Source: Cytophagaceae bacterium
GTDB taxonomy: Bacteria; Bacteroidota; Bacteroidia; Cytophagales; Flexibacteraceae
Assembly (NCBI GenBank): GCA_947458545.1
Contig: CANGYH010000004.1
Location: forward strand, 1-64,000
Length of the DNA stretch: 64,000 nt
Direction of reading: 5' to 3'
Shown: positions 1 to 8,222 of the stretch, piece after piece
Layout of the letters: every line of letters starts with the position of its first letter
Position numbering within the stretch: the first letter of the stretch is position 1
Made by a program: the position numbers and the translations under genes
Notes under the pieces: model-generated
Told to the model about the DNA's origin: nothing
Databases searched by the model: none
What the model saw: the letters and a program-made list of their open reading frames with translations, nothing else

Positions 1-87
1 CTCATTGAGCACGGGCTCTATCAAGGCCCAGTCCTGATCGGTAAGCCTGCCTGGATAGCCCAGGCCCGGCGTCGTTGCAGCTTTCAT
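1..87 (-). CDS. IS5-family transposase, N-terminal fragment (runs off the window)
   Basis: The complement of 85-87 is an ATG that opens 29 codons without a stop up to the window edge. The peptide contains LTDQDWALIEPVL about 14 residues in, which matches the start of IS5-family (DUF4096-type) transposases, usually written LTDEQWALIEPLLP. These enzymes are DDE transposases that cut and paste their own element. Only the substrate-binding N-terminus is visible, so the catalytic triad cannot be checked and the gene may or may not be intact. The ORF is read from the conserved motif rather than from length. An alternative is a decayed remnant. Confidence 0.75.
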   Translation of the reverse strand, partial: MKAATTPGLGYPGRLTDQDWALIEPVLNE

Positions 88-150
88 AGCTCATTCGGTT
101 TTTGTCCAAAACCTATACGAGCCAAAAACAAAAGAATCTAAACAGCTTCA
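1..150 (-). mobile_element. Outer end of an IS5-type insertion sequence
   Basis: The transposase reads leftward out of the window, so this is the 5' end of the element. About 60 nt of AT-rich sequence lies upstream of its start. The likely terminal inverted repeat is near 138-149 (TCTAAACAGCTTC on the plus strand), just before the sequence changes to the repeat found again at 22792. The boundary is inferred; the other end is outside the window, so neither the inverted repeat nor a target duplication can be confirmed. Confidence 0.5.
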
Positions 151-151
151 G

Positions 152-200
152 GAGACCGGGACCAGCATTTAGGGGGAGACCGGGACTAGCATCTAGGAGG
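152..200. repeat. Two tandem half-copies of a dispersed palindromic repeat
   Basis: GAGACCGGGACCAGCATTTAGGG (two parts: 152-163 and 164-174) is followed by a variant copy at 176-198. The same right arm and tail occur at 22792-22814, where the matching left arm GGTCCCGGTC is also present. Here the left arm is missing and is replaced by the putative IS end. The sequence match is seen directly; disruption by the IS is inferred. Confidence 0.65.
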
Positions 201-233
201 TGAGCGACACCAGCGGCCTTCGCCTTTGCTTTG

Positions 234-2543
234 CTACCGCCGCTTCTTCGGTGGGCGGTCGCTTTTGCCGCCGTTCTTTTGGCGGCGGGCCTGGGCGCGG
301 TCTTGGCTGCCCGGGCGCTTGGGGGCTTTGTCCCAACGGTCAAAGTCTCGGCCCCGGTCGTGGCGGGTGGCGGGGGCCTGGTCGGCCAGCTCCAGGTCTA
401 GGGTGCGCTTCAGCAGGTTGGCGTCTTTGACACGCACCCGCAGCCGGTCTCCAAACTGAAAGCGGCGGCCCCGGCGGCGGCCTGTGATGGTGAGGCGCTC
501 AGGATCGTACACGTAGTGGTCGTCGCGGATGTCGGCCAGGCGCACCATGCCCTCGCAGGCCGTGTCCACAATCTCCACATACAGCCCCCACTCCGTCAGG
601 CCAGAGACCAGGCCCTCAAACTCTTGGCCGATGCGCTCCATCATAAACTCTACCTGCTTGTACTTGATGCTGGCGCGCTCGGCGTCGGCGGCGCGCTTTT
701 CCATCTCGCTGCTGTGCTTGCAGCTCTTCTCAAGCAGTTCGGTGGCCTCCGGAAACTTGCCTTGCAGGTAGGCCGCCAGGCAGCGGTGGGCCAGCATATC
801 CGGGTAGCGGCGGATGGGGCTGGTGAAGTGCGTGTAGTGCTTGTACCCCAGCCCGAAGTGGCCCAGCGGATCTACCGTGTAGCGGGCCTTCATCATGCTG
901 CGGACGGCAAACTGCGCGATAACGGCCCCCTCAGGCCGGCTCTCTGTGTCAGAGCTGAGCTTGTTGAGGGCCGTTTGCAGGTTGCCGCTTTCGGTGGCCA
1001 GCCTATGGCCAAAGCGGGATACGAACTGCCGCAACTGCTCGATCTTCTCCCCATCGGGCGGCTCGTGGACGCGGTACACCATGGGGTTGGGCCGGTTGGG
1101 CAGGGCTGCCACCTGGGCCAGGCTTCGCTTGGGGCCGGTGGTTTTGAGGCCATCGGCCTTTAGGGCATAGACGTACTCGGCCACGTATTTGTTGGCCAGC
1201 AGCATAAAGTCTTCGATGAGCTTGTGTGCGTCTTTGCGCACCTTGGGCACGACCTTGACCGGCTTGCCCTCGGCGTCGAGCACAAAGCGCAGCTCGGGCG
1301 TCTCGAAAGAGACAGCACCGTGAGAAAAACGCCCCTCCCGCAGCTTGTAGGCCAGGCGGTTGAGGGTGAGCACTTCTTCTTTGAAGTCGCCCTCTGCGCC
1401 TTCCAGCATTTCTTGCACCTGCTCGTAACTGAAGCGGCGATCTGAGTGGATGACCGTACGGCCATACCAGGGGTTGTGCACGCGGCCATCCTCGTCTAGC
1501 TCAAACACGGCAGAGAAGGTCAGCTTGTCCTCGTGCGGCCGCAGCGAGCAGAGCTCGTTGCTGAGGCGCTCGGGCAGCATAGGCACCACCCGATCCACCA
1601 GATAAACGCTGGTGGCGCGGCGCAGGGCCTCGGCCTCTAGGGCGGTGCCCTCGCGCACGTAGTGCGTCACATCGGCTATGTGGACGCCAATCTCCCACCG
1701 GCCGTTGTCTAGCTTGCGGATGGAGAGGGCGTCGTCAAAGTCTTTGGCGTCAATCGGGTCTATGGTAAAGGTGGTGATGGCGCGCATGTCTCGGCGCTTG
1801 GCTACCTCGGCCTTGGTGATGCCGGGCTTGATCTGGTTGGCCTCGGCCTCCACCTCTTCCGGAAAAGCCTCCGGCAGCCCAAACTCCGACAGGATGCCCA
1901 GCATCTCGGCCTTGTGCGTCCCCGCCACACCGAGGCGCTCTACCACGCGGCCCACAAGATTGCCGCCGTCAGGGGCCCACTGGGTTACTTCTACCACAAT
2001 CTTGTCGCCCGGTTTGGCATCGGCCTCGGCGCCGGGCTCCAGGTGGATTTCTTCCCACATGCGCTTCATCTCCGGCTCCAGAAAGAGGCGGCGGCCGCTG
2101 GCGCGCAGCGTGCCCACAAAGCGGGTGCGGGCGCGCTCCAGCACCTGTAGCACCTGGCCTTCGGGCTTTTCGTCTTCGCCATAAGCGGGCATATAGCGCA
2201 CACGGATTTTGTCTCCGTGCAGGGCCCCGAGGAGGCGGTCGGGCCTCAAGACGATGTCTGGCGATACGTTCTCTACGATGGCAAAGGCCCGCCGGGCGCT
2301 AACGTAGTCTAGCACGCCCTCGGCCTCTTTGGCCGACAGCACGGAGGTGAACCCGCCTCCTTTGTGCCCGTCCAGGTAGAGAATCTGGCCCTGGTCTATG
2401 AGGTCTTCCAGGATGTCGGCCAGCTCATACAGATCGGCCCGGTGGTGCAGGTGGAAGTGCCGCGCCAGCTCCTGGTCTGAGAAGATGTAGCCGGGCCGTG
2501 CGTCCAGCACGCGCACCAGTTCTGTTGGGGTAGGGATAGCCAT
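234..2543 (-). CDS. rnr: Ribonuclease R (3'-5' exoribonuclease, RNB family)
   Basis: This 769-residue protein degrades structured RNA from the 3' end in the cytoplasm. It has N-terminal cold-shock/OB domains (about residues 65-230), the RNB catalytic domain with TIDPIDAKDFDDALS near residues 260-274, whose acidic residues bind the metal, a second conserved patch HFTSPIRRYPD, an S1 domain (about 640-720), and a very basic C-terminal tail rich in K and R, as in E. coli RNase R. The length fits the family (about 700-820). The start MAIPTPTELV gives the expected N-terminus. The next gene on the same strand ends 70 nt upstream of this start. Nothing suggests damage. Confidence 0.95.
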   Translation of the reverse strand: MAIPTPTELVRVLDARPGYIFSDQELARHFHLHHRADLYELADILEDLIDQGQILYLDGHKGGGFTSVLSAKEAEGVLDYVSARRAFAIVENVSPDIVLRPDRLLGALHGDKIRVRYMPAYGEDEKPEGQVLQVLERARTRFVGTLRASGRRLFLEPEMKRMWEEIHLEPGAEADAKPGDKIVVEVTQWAPDGGNLVGRVVERLGVAGTHKAEMLGILSEFGLPEAFPEEVEAEANQIKPGITKAEVAKRRDMRAITTFTIDPIDAKDFDDALSIRKLDNGRWEIGVHIADVTHYVREGTALEAEALRRATSVYLVDRVVPMLPERLSNELCSLRPHEDKLTFSAVFELDEDGRVHNPWYGRTVIHSDRRFSYEQVQEMLEGAEGDFKEEVLTLNRLAYKLREGRFSHGAVSFETPELRFVLDAEGKPVKVVPKVRKDAHKLIEDFMLLANKYVAEYVYALKADGLKTTGPKRSLAQVAALPNRPNPMVYRVHEPPDGEKIEQLRQFVSRFGHRLATESGNLQTALNKLSSDTESRPEGAVIAQFAVRSMMKARYTVDPLGHFGLGYKHYTHFTSPIRRYPDMLAHRCLAAYLQGKFPEATELLEKSCKHSSEMEKRAADAERASIKYKQVEFMMERIGQEFEGLVSGLTEWGLYVEIVDTACEGMVRLADIRDDHYVYDPERLTITGRRRGRRFQFGDRLRVRVKDANLLKRTLDLELADQAPATRHDRGRDFDRWDKAPKRPGSQDRAQARRQKNGGKSDRPPKKRR

Positions 2544-2613
2544 ATCGAAAGCCTTATACGGGCCGATGTGGCTGCAAGGTAAGCCCCCGCAGGCCGGGGC
2601 AGCCCGCTGGCGG

Positions 2614-4562
2614 CTACTCCCGCACCCACCGCAGGCTCTGGCTGCCCATGAGCAGCAGGTAGTTGCCGCGCGGCAGGGCGGAGAGGTCTAGGTGGGTGGT
2701 GCCGGGTTGTAGGTAAACCTGGCGGACGCGCTGGCCTTGGGGGGTGAGTACCTCTAACTGCCCGGCTTTCTGGCTCTCGAAGGACACCGTACCTGTGGAG
2801 GGGTTGGGGTAGGCAGTAAAGCTCGTGGTTGCGCTAACAAAGCGGGGCTGGGTGCGGGTGGGTTGTTGAGGAGCCAGGAGGGCCACGGAGAAGTCGCCCC
2901 CTGCCGCTACGGCATAAGCTCTACCTAACCCTTGAGGGACAGAACTTTGTGAGTAAAGATTTGCCCCCCATGCCACAACAGAGCCATCTTGCTTCAGCGC
3001 AAGGCTAAAGTCATAACCAGCAGCAATGGCTACAACATTCTGCAGACCCGCTGGCACCGAAGCTTGCCCTGAATCATTCCATCCCCATGCAACAACTACT
3101 CCATTACGCCTAAGAGCAAGACTGTGAAACCTCCCGGCTGCCACTGCAATAACATCGTTTAAGCCTTGTGGTACGTTTATCTGCCCGCGATAATTTGATC
3201 CCCATGCTACCACTTCTCCGGTGTACCTAATGGCCAAATTATGATCGCCACACGCAGAGATTGAAACCACGCTGTCCAGATTTTGCGGAACAGATATTTG
3301 GTTTTGTGAATTATCACCCCAAGCAATAACGTCTCCAGTCTCTTTTAATGCAATACTATGCCTTTCACCAGCAGCCACAGCAAATACGTTGCTTAATGAT
3401 GCCGGCACCTGAGTTTGAGAGGCGTTATTTCTACCCCAAGCTGTTACTGTTCCATCTAGATTAACTACAAGGCTATGATAGCTGCTTGCAGCAACAGCTT
3501 TTACTCGTCCTAAACCTGGGGGGACAGTTGACTGGTTGTATGCATTATTTCCCCAAGCTGATGTTGAGCCATCTGTATTGAGGATAAGGACATGATCTCG
3601 TCCAGCTGACATTGCAGATGCTTCGATTATACCTAAGGGTACGCTGCTGTTAAAGAAAAAATCTGTGCTCCATGTTACTACAGAACCATCGTTTCTAATG
3701 ACGTGGCAACTTTGCCATCCTGCATGGATTTTCTTAACACCACTAAGACCTGATGGTGGGCTCAATTGTCCATTCGGATTCCAACCCCAGGTCATTATTG
3801 TTCCATCCTTCCTAAGAGCCATGCTATATGAGCTGCTCGCAGAAATTGCAACAACACCATTCAGGCCTTGAGGCACATCGGTTTGGCCATGACTGTTTAA
3901 ACCCCAAGCTACAACTGTACTGTCTTCTTTAATTGCTAAACTATGCAAGCCACCACATGCTATGGCTGTAACATTGTTTAAGCCAGCAGGAATTTCAAGT
4001 TGCCTGTAAGTATTACTGCCCCAAGCGACAACCTGGCCATCACTTTTAAGTGCAAGACTATGGCTAACACCAGCCGCTATATTGACAACACCAGAAAGCC
4101 CAGGTGGTGGCGTAGATTCTCCTTGATCATTAACACCCCAGCATCTAACCGTTCCATTCCGCAATAATGCTATACTATGGTCTAAACCGGCTTCAACTCT
4201 AACAACTCCCCTTAATCCCGCAGGCACTTCAACTTGGCCGTACCTATTATTCCCCCAGGCTATAACGGTACTGTCAACGTTTATTGCCAAACTATGGATG
4301 CCACCTGAAGCAACAGCAAGCGCCTTTTTTACTGTAAAAGGCACAATACCTTGTCCGTATTGATTCATACCCCAGGATACAACGGTACTGTCTGGCAGAA
4401 GAACGAAATAAGGGTCTGGCCCGGCAATACTTTGGATCGGCTGATTGACAAAACCAGACAAACCTCTTAACCCCAAAACCGCAGATTAAATCCACCCTGT
4501 TGTGCCTGGGCAGTTAGTGCAAAAAAGCAAAGAAAAGCGAGGGTAAAGTTTAGATAACGCAT
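2614..4562 (-). CDS. RCC1-repeat secreted protein with T9SS tail; frameshift near 4475
   Basis: The main frame (2614-4476) encodes 13 full RCC1 repeats of about 39 residues (HSLALKxDGTVVAWG...GQxxVPxGL) plus a partial fourteenth, then a T9SS sorting domain (YPNPSTGTVSF ... LRWVRE). In that frame there is no signal peptide and the first codon would be TTG at 4476. In another frame an ATG at 4562 encodes a good signal peptide, MRYLNFTLAFLCFFALTAQA, then ends in RFWG and a stop. One extra base in the TTTTGGGG run at about 4471-4478 would join RFWG to LRGLSG, matching the layout QEFRAWGR of the paralogue at 15736-19185. The gene is therefore either frameshifted, phase-variable, or affected by a sequencing error. 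It is expected to be surface-exposed or secreted; its ligand is unknown. The propeller part is clearly lower in G+C than the tail. Confidence 0.8.
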
Positions 4563-4624
4563 ACGCAAAGAGACATTTAGGTTGCCAATATAGCGTCAAG
4601 GCACTTCACTTACAAATGGAGCCG

Positions 4625-4656
4625 GCGTTGGCAAAAGGTGGTTTTGCCTGCAACGC
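4625..4656. promoter_or_regulatory. Inverted repeat upstream of the alcohol dehydrogenase gene
   Basis: GCGTTGGCAAAA and TTTTGCCTGCAACGC pair around GGTGG: the inner arms GGCAAAA/TTTTGCC (4630-4648) are perfect and the outer GCGTTG/CAACGC arms pair across a small bulge. It lies in the divergent gap between the RCC1 gene and the dehydrogenase and could be an operator or a leader hairpin. There is no T-run, so it is not a classic terminator. Confidence 0.35.
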
Positions 4657-4723
4657 AACCCTCCCCCCGCACCTGCGTTAGCACGGGGGTAAAAACCCCA
4701 AACCACCCCTTCCGCTACCCCCT

Positions 4724-5884
4724 ATGAAAGCCTTACGCTACCACGGCATCAAAGACGTCCGCATAGACAACGTGCCCGATCCGGAAATACAAGACCGGCG
4801 CGACGCCATCATCCGCGTTACCTCCACGGCCATTTGCGGGTCAGACCTGCACATCTACAACGGGTCTATTCCGCAGCCGCTGCCGATGGTGCTGGGCCAC
4901 GAGTTTATGGGCGTGGTAGAAGAGGTGGGCTCGGGCGTGACCAAGCTCAAGAAGGGCGACCGCGTGGTGGTGCCTTTTCCGGTGGCGTGTGGGCACTGCC
5001 ACTTCTGCAGCAACGAGCTGCACCAGCACTGCGAAAACAGCAACGCCAACCACTACGGCCCCGAAGGCGGCCTGATGACAGAAAAAGGCGGGGCGCTCTT
5101 TGGTTATACCGACCTCTACGGCGGCTACGACGGGGGCCAGGCCGAGTTCGTCCGCGTGCCCTACGCCGACGTGGGCCCCGTGCACGTGCCCGAGGGTATG
5201 GACGATGAGCAGGTGCTGTTCTTGACAGACATCTTCCCGACGGCGTGGACGGGCCTGCAATGGGCCGAGCTGAAGGGCGGCGAGACGGTGGCCATCTTCG
5301 GGGCCGGGCCGGTGGGGCTGATGGCCGCCAAGGGGGCCTGGCTGCTGGGGGCCAAGCGTGTGGTGGTGATAGACCCGCTGGAGTATCGCCTGGCCAAAGC
5401 CCGCGAGACGACCGGGGCCGAGACGATCCGCTGGGAGAGCCACAAGCAGGTGGTAGAGCAACTGCGCGCCATGACGGACGGCCGCGGGCCAGAGGTCTGC
5501 ATAGAGGCCGTAGGCTTTGAGCCGGAGCGCAATCTGGGCGACCGTATCAAGGCGGTGGTCAACTTCGAGAAGGGATCGGCCAAGGTGCTGGAGGCGTGTA
5601 TGTCGGCCGTGCGCCGGGGCGGGTTTGTGTCGGTGCTGGGCGTTTACTCGACGCCGTTTGATAACTTCCCCATCCACCAATGGTTCGACAAGGGCATCAC
5701 GCTCAAAGGCGGGCAGGCGCAGGCGCAGAAGTACATCCGCCCCTGCCTGGAGCTAGTGCAGCAGGGCAAGCTACGGCTGGACGACATCATCACCCACCGC
5801 CTGCCGCTGGCCGAGGCACCGCATGCCTACAACATCTTTCGCAACAAGCTGGAAGACTGCGTAAAGGTGGTGCTGAAGCCCTAA
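4724..5884 (+). CDS. Zinc-dependent alcohol dehydrogenase, formaldehyde-dehydrogenase-like
   Basis: This 386-residue medium-chain dehydrogenase would oxidise an alcohol or aldehyde adduct with NAD(P). Catalytic zinc ligands are visible as C38 (ICGSDLH) and H59-E60 (GHE), structural zinc cysteines at C89, C92, C95 and C103, and the Rossmann motif GAGPVG near 193-198. The loop around residues 105-140 and the insert near 225-255 resemble the glutathione-independent formaldehyde dehydrogenase-like subgroup, so the substrate cannot be fixed from sequence. The start ATG agrees with the family N-terminus MKALRYHG. The next gene starts 72 nt downstream on the same strand but has no obvious functional link. 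Confidence 0.88.
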   Translation: MKALRYHGIKDVRIDNVPDPEIQDRRDAIIRVTSTAICGSDLHIYNGSIPQPLPMVLGHEFMGVVEEVGSGVTKLKKGDRVVVPFPVACGHCHFCSNELHQHCENSNANHYGPEGGLMTEKGGALFGYTDLYGGYDGGQAEFVRVPYADVGPVHVPEGMDDEQVLFLTDIFPTAWTGLQWAELKGGETVAIFGAGPVGLMAAKGAWLLGAKRVVVIDPLEYRLAKARETTGAETIRWESHKQVVEQLRAMTDGRGPEVCIEAVGFEPERNLGDRIKAVVNFEKGSAKVLEACMSAVRRGGFVSVLGVYSTPFDNFPIHQWFDKGITLKGGQAQAQKYIRPCLELVQQGKLRLDDIITHRLPLAEAPHAYNIFRNKLEDCVKVVLKP

Positions 5885-5956
5885 GGGCATAGGCCCGGGG
5901 TGGCAAGTGGCAAAGCAAGGAACTCCCATCTTCTGTGCCGACCTTTGCGGCCAGTC

Positions 5957-6913
5957 ATGCGGTATCTGATTTTTCTATGCCTGGCACTGGCCCTGCGGCC
6001 GAGCACGGCACGGGCTTGGGGGTTTTTGGCGCACAAGCGCATCAACCACCTGGCCGTTTATATGCTGCCTGAGCCGATGCTCAGCTTCTACAAGCGGCAC
6101 CAGGCCTACCTGGCAGAGGCCGCCCCCAACCCAGACAAGCGCCGGAACCTAGACCCAGCCGAGGCACCACGCCATTACATAGACCTAGATGTGCGGGCCT
6201 TCTCAGACTCGTTTTTGGTACGGAGCCGCCCGCCCTGGCAGCCAGCCGTAGCCCGCTATACCGAGGATACCCTCAACAAGTATGGCACCGTGCCCTGGCA
6301 GGTGCAGCTTACCTGCTACCGCCTTACCAAAGCCTTTGAGGCGCACGACTGGCCCGCCGTTATCTACCAGAGCGCCGAGCTGGGCCACTACGTGGGCGAT
6401 GCCAACGTACCCCTGCATACCACCGAAAACTACGACGGCCAGCTCAGCGGCCAGCGCGGCATCCACGCCCTGTGGGAGAGCCGCTTGCCTGAGCAGTTCT
6501 ATGCCACCTTTACGTTCTTGCCCGGCAAGGCGCAGCTGGTGCCAGACATCAACGCCCGTGTCTGGGCCGACGTGCTGACCACCCACCGCGGGCTAGACTC
6601 GGTGCTGCGGTTTGAGCAGGCCGTGCAGCAGCGCATCCCCGTAGAGCAGAAGACCGTCACCAACGAGCGGGGCACACGCATCCAGCGGCAATACTCAGAG
6701 GCGTTTTCGGCCGCTTACCACCAGATGCTGGCCGGGCAGGTAGAGCGCCGTCTGCACGCCTCCATTCGCCTGCTGGGCGACCTTTGGTACACCTGCTGGA
6801 TGAACGCCGGCCAGCCTACCCTGCCAGACGAGATGGGCCCCGACCCTCCCGCCCCGGCTGAGCCCGCCCCCCGCCCGGCAGGCAAAGCCACCATGAAACG
6901 CGACGAAGAGTAG
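5957..6913 (+). CDS. Secreted zinc-dependent phospholipase C / S1-P1 nuclease-like enzyme
   Basis: The chosen ATG gives a signal peptide, MRYLIFLCLALALRPSTARA, cleaved so that the mature protein begins with Trp. In this fold the N-terminal Trp is itself a zinc ligand. Further ligands are consistent with WGFLAHKRINH and the ELGHYVGDANVPLHTTENYDG region (H, D and H). Family members hydrolyse phospholipids or single-stranded nucleic acids outside the cytoplasm; the sequence does not decide which. The reading frame extends to a GTG at 5900, but that would bury the signal peptide. GACCTTTG lies nine bases before the ATG (5940-5947). The C-terminus is proline-rich and shows no T9SS domain. Confidence 0.82.
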   Translation: MRYLIFLCLALALRPSTARAWGFLAHKRINHLAVYMLPEPMLSFYKRHQAYLAEAAPNPDKRRNLDPAEAPRHYIDLDVRAFSDSFLVRSRPPWQPAVARYTEDTLNKYGTVPWQVQLTCYRLTKAFEAHDWPAVIYQSAELGHYVGDANVPLHTTENYDGQLSGQRGIHALWESRLPEQFYATFTFLPGKAQLVPDINARVWADVLTTHRGLDSVLRFEQAVQQRIPVEQKTVTNERGTRIQRQYSEAFSAAYHQMLAGQVERRLHASIRLLGDLWYTCWMNAGQPTLPDEMGPDPPAPAEPAPRPAGKATMKRDEE

Positions 6914-6948
6914 CAGCCCACCAGCCAACCCTGCCCGGCCCATTGCGC

Positions 6949-6978
6949 GTACTAGGGTTTCCACAAAACCGCTAGTAC
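6949..6978 (+). promoter_or_regulatory. Hairpin ending one base before a start codon
   Basis: GTACTAGGGTTT pairs with AAACC-G-CTAGTAC around a short loop: a 12-bp stem with one bulged G, ending at 6978, two bases before the ATG at 6980. In mRNA it would occlude the initiation region, so it may attenuate translation; it might instead be an operator or the terminator of the gene upstream. It lacks a clear T-run. Confidence 0.4.
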
Positions 6979-6979
6979 C

Positions 6980-8131
6980 ATGAAAAATCTATACCCGGCA
7001 GCCTGCCTGGCCCGCAGTTTGGCCCTGTTGGCACTGCCCCTAAGCCTGGCTGTCACTACGCGGGCGCAGGCCCCACCCCCGCATGTTTACGGCATTACGG
7101 CAGATGCGCGGCTGGTCAGTTTCTCTACCACGGCACCCAATGTTATCCGCAGCAGCAGGCCCATCAGCGGCGTGCCCACCGGCTATTTTCTGACGGGCCT
7201 CAGCCGCAGGCCCCGCACCGGCGAGCTTTACATGGCCGCCTACAATACCGGCATTGGCCGGGCGCGTATCTACCGGCTAGACACTGCCACAGGCCAGGCG
7301 AGCGAAATCCGCGCCGCACCGCTAGACCTACCGCTGGGCAACCGAGACAGCAAGGGCTTCTGCTTTGATACCCGCCAAGACCGTATGGTACTGGCAGGCT
7401 ATACCGACCGAGCCTATTGGCTAGATGGCGCTACCGGCAATGTGCTGGCCATAGACTCTGGCCTGGCCTACCCCGCCGGCGACCCCAACGCCGGGGCCAA
7501 CCCGGCCCTGGGTAGCGTGGCCATAGACCCCGGTGCCGATACGACGCTGCCGCCCCGGCGCTACGTCTTCGACGACAGCCTGGGCATTGTAGGCCATTGG
7601 GGCGACACGGGCCGGCTACGCTATGTAGGCTTTGCCCAACTCAACTTTCAGCCCCTGAACGGAGGGGTAGAGCTAGAGGTGCTGCGTACCCCGGGCGACA
7701 CCGCCTACCAGGCCTTTGCCAGCGGTGTGCTCCATGGCGGGGCAGCCTCTGCCCTTTATCGGGTAGATCTGCAGACGGGCTTTTTCAGCCCCTTCGGCCA
7801 GATAGGCCCAGCCCCGGGCCTCATCTTGCGAGACATTGCCCTGATGCCCCAGGCCGACCCGCTGGCGGCAGCCCAGCCTAGGGCCGTGTTTTTTATGCGC
7901 CTTAGCCCAAACCCGGCCGGGGTAGCCACACAACTGCACTTGAACCAGCCCACCGCCCCCGGCAGCCAACTGACGATTACCGATGCAGCCGGGCGCAACG
8001 TCTGGCAGCAGACCCTGGATGCAGGCATGCTATCGGTTCCCTTGCCGACGGCGCCTCTGCCGCCGGGCCTCTATCGCTGCGGCCTGGCTGCCCCCGGCAG
8101 CCCTGCCGCCTGGGTACGCCTTGTACGCTGA
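6980..8131 (+). CDS. DUF4394-type secreted protein with T9SS sorting domain
   Basis: The 383-residue protein begins with a signal peptide ending near TTRAQA. The body resembles DUF4394: VYGITADARLVSFSTTAP, then a run of turn motifs such as YRLDTATGQ and the YWLDGATGN segment, which suggests a beta-propeller-like domain of unknown function. The last 80 residues (FMRLSPNPAG ... LPPGLYRCGL ... WVRLVR) are a type A T9SS sorting domain, so the protein is expected to cross the outer membrane by T9SS and be anchored or released. A hairpin precedes the start and a terminator follows. Confidence 0.8.
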   Translation: MKNLYPAACLARSLALLALPLSLAVTTRAQAPPPHVYGITADARLVSFSTTAPNVIRSSRPISGVPTGYFLTGLSRRPRTGELYMAAYNTGIGRARIYRLDTATGQASEIRAAPLDLPLGNRDSKGFCFDTRQDRMVLAGYTDRAYWLDGATGNVLAIDSGLAYPAGDPNAGANPALGSVAIDPGADTTLPPRRYVFDDSLGIVGHWGDTGRLRYVGFAQLNFQPLNGGVELEVLRTPGDTAYQAFASGVLHGGAASALYRVDLQTGFFSPFGQIGPAPGLILRDIALMPQADPLAAAQPRAVFFMRLSPNPAGVATQLHLNQPTAPGSQLTITDAAGRNVWQQTLDAGMLSVPLPTAPLPPGLYRCGLAAPGSPAAWVRLVR

Positions 8132-8155
8132 TACCATAGCGGCCAAACCAAAAGC

Positions 8156-8193
8156 AAAAAGCCGCTGCTCTCGATGGGGAGCAGCGGCTTTTG
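8156..8193. terminator. Bidirectional terminator between the DUF4394 gene and fcl
   Basis: AAAAAGCCGCTGCTC and GAGCAGCGGCTTTT form a strong stem with A-run and T-run flanks on both strands. It sits between two convergent genes (ends at 8131 and 8223) and can serve both. Confidence 0.85.
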
Positions 8194-8222
8194 ATTTTTA
8201 AGTAACCTTCAGGCAGACCCAG

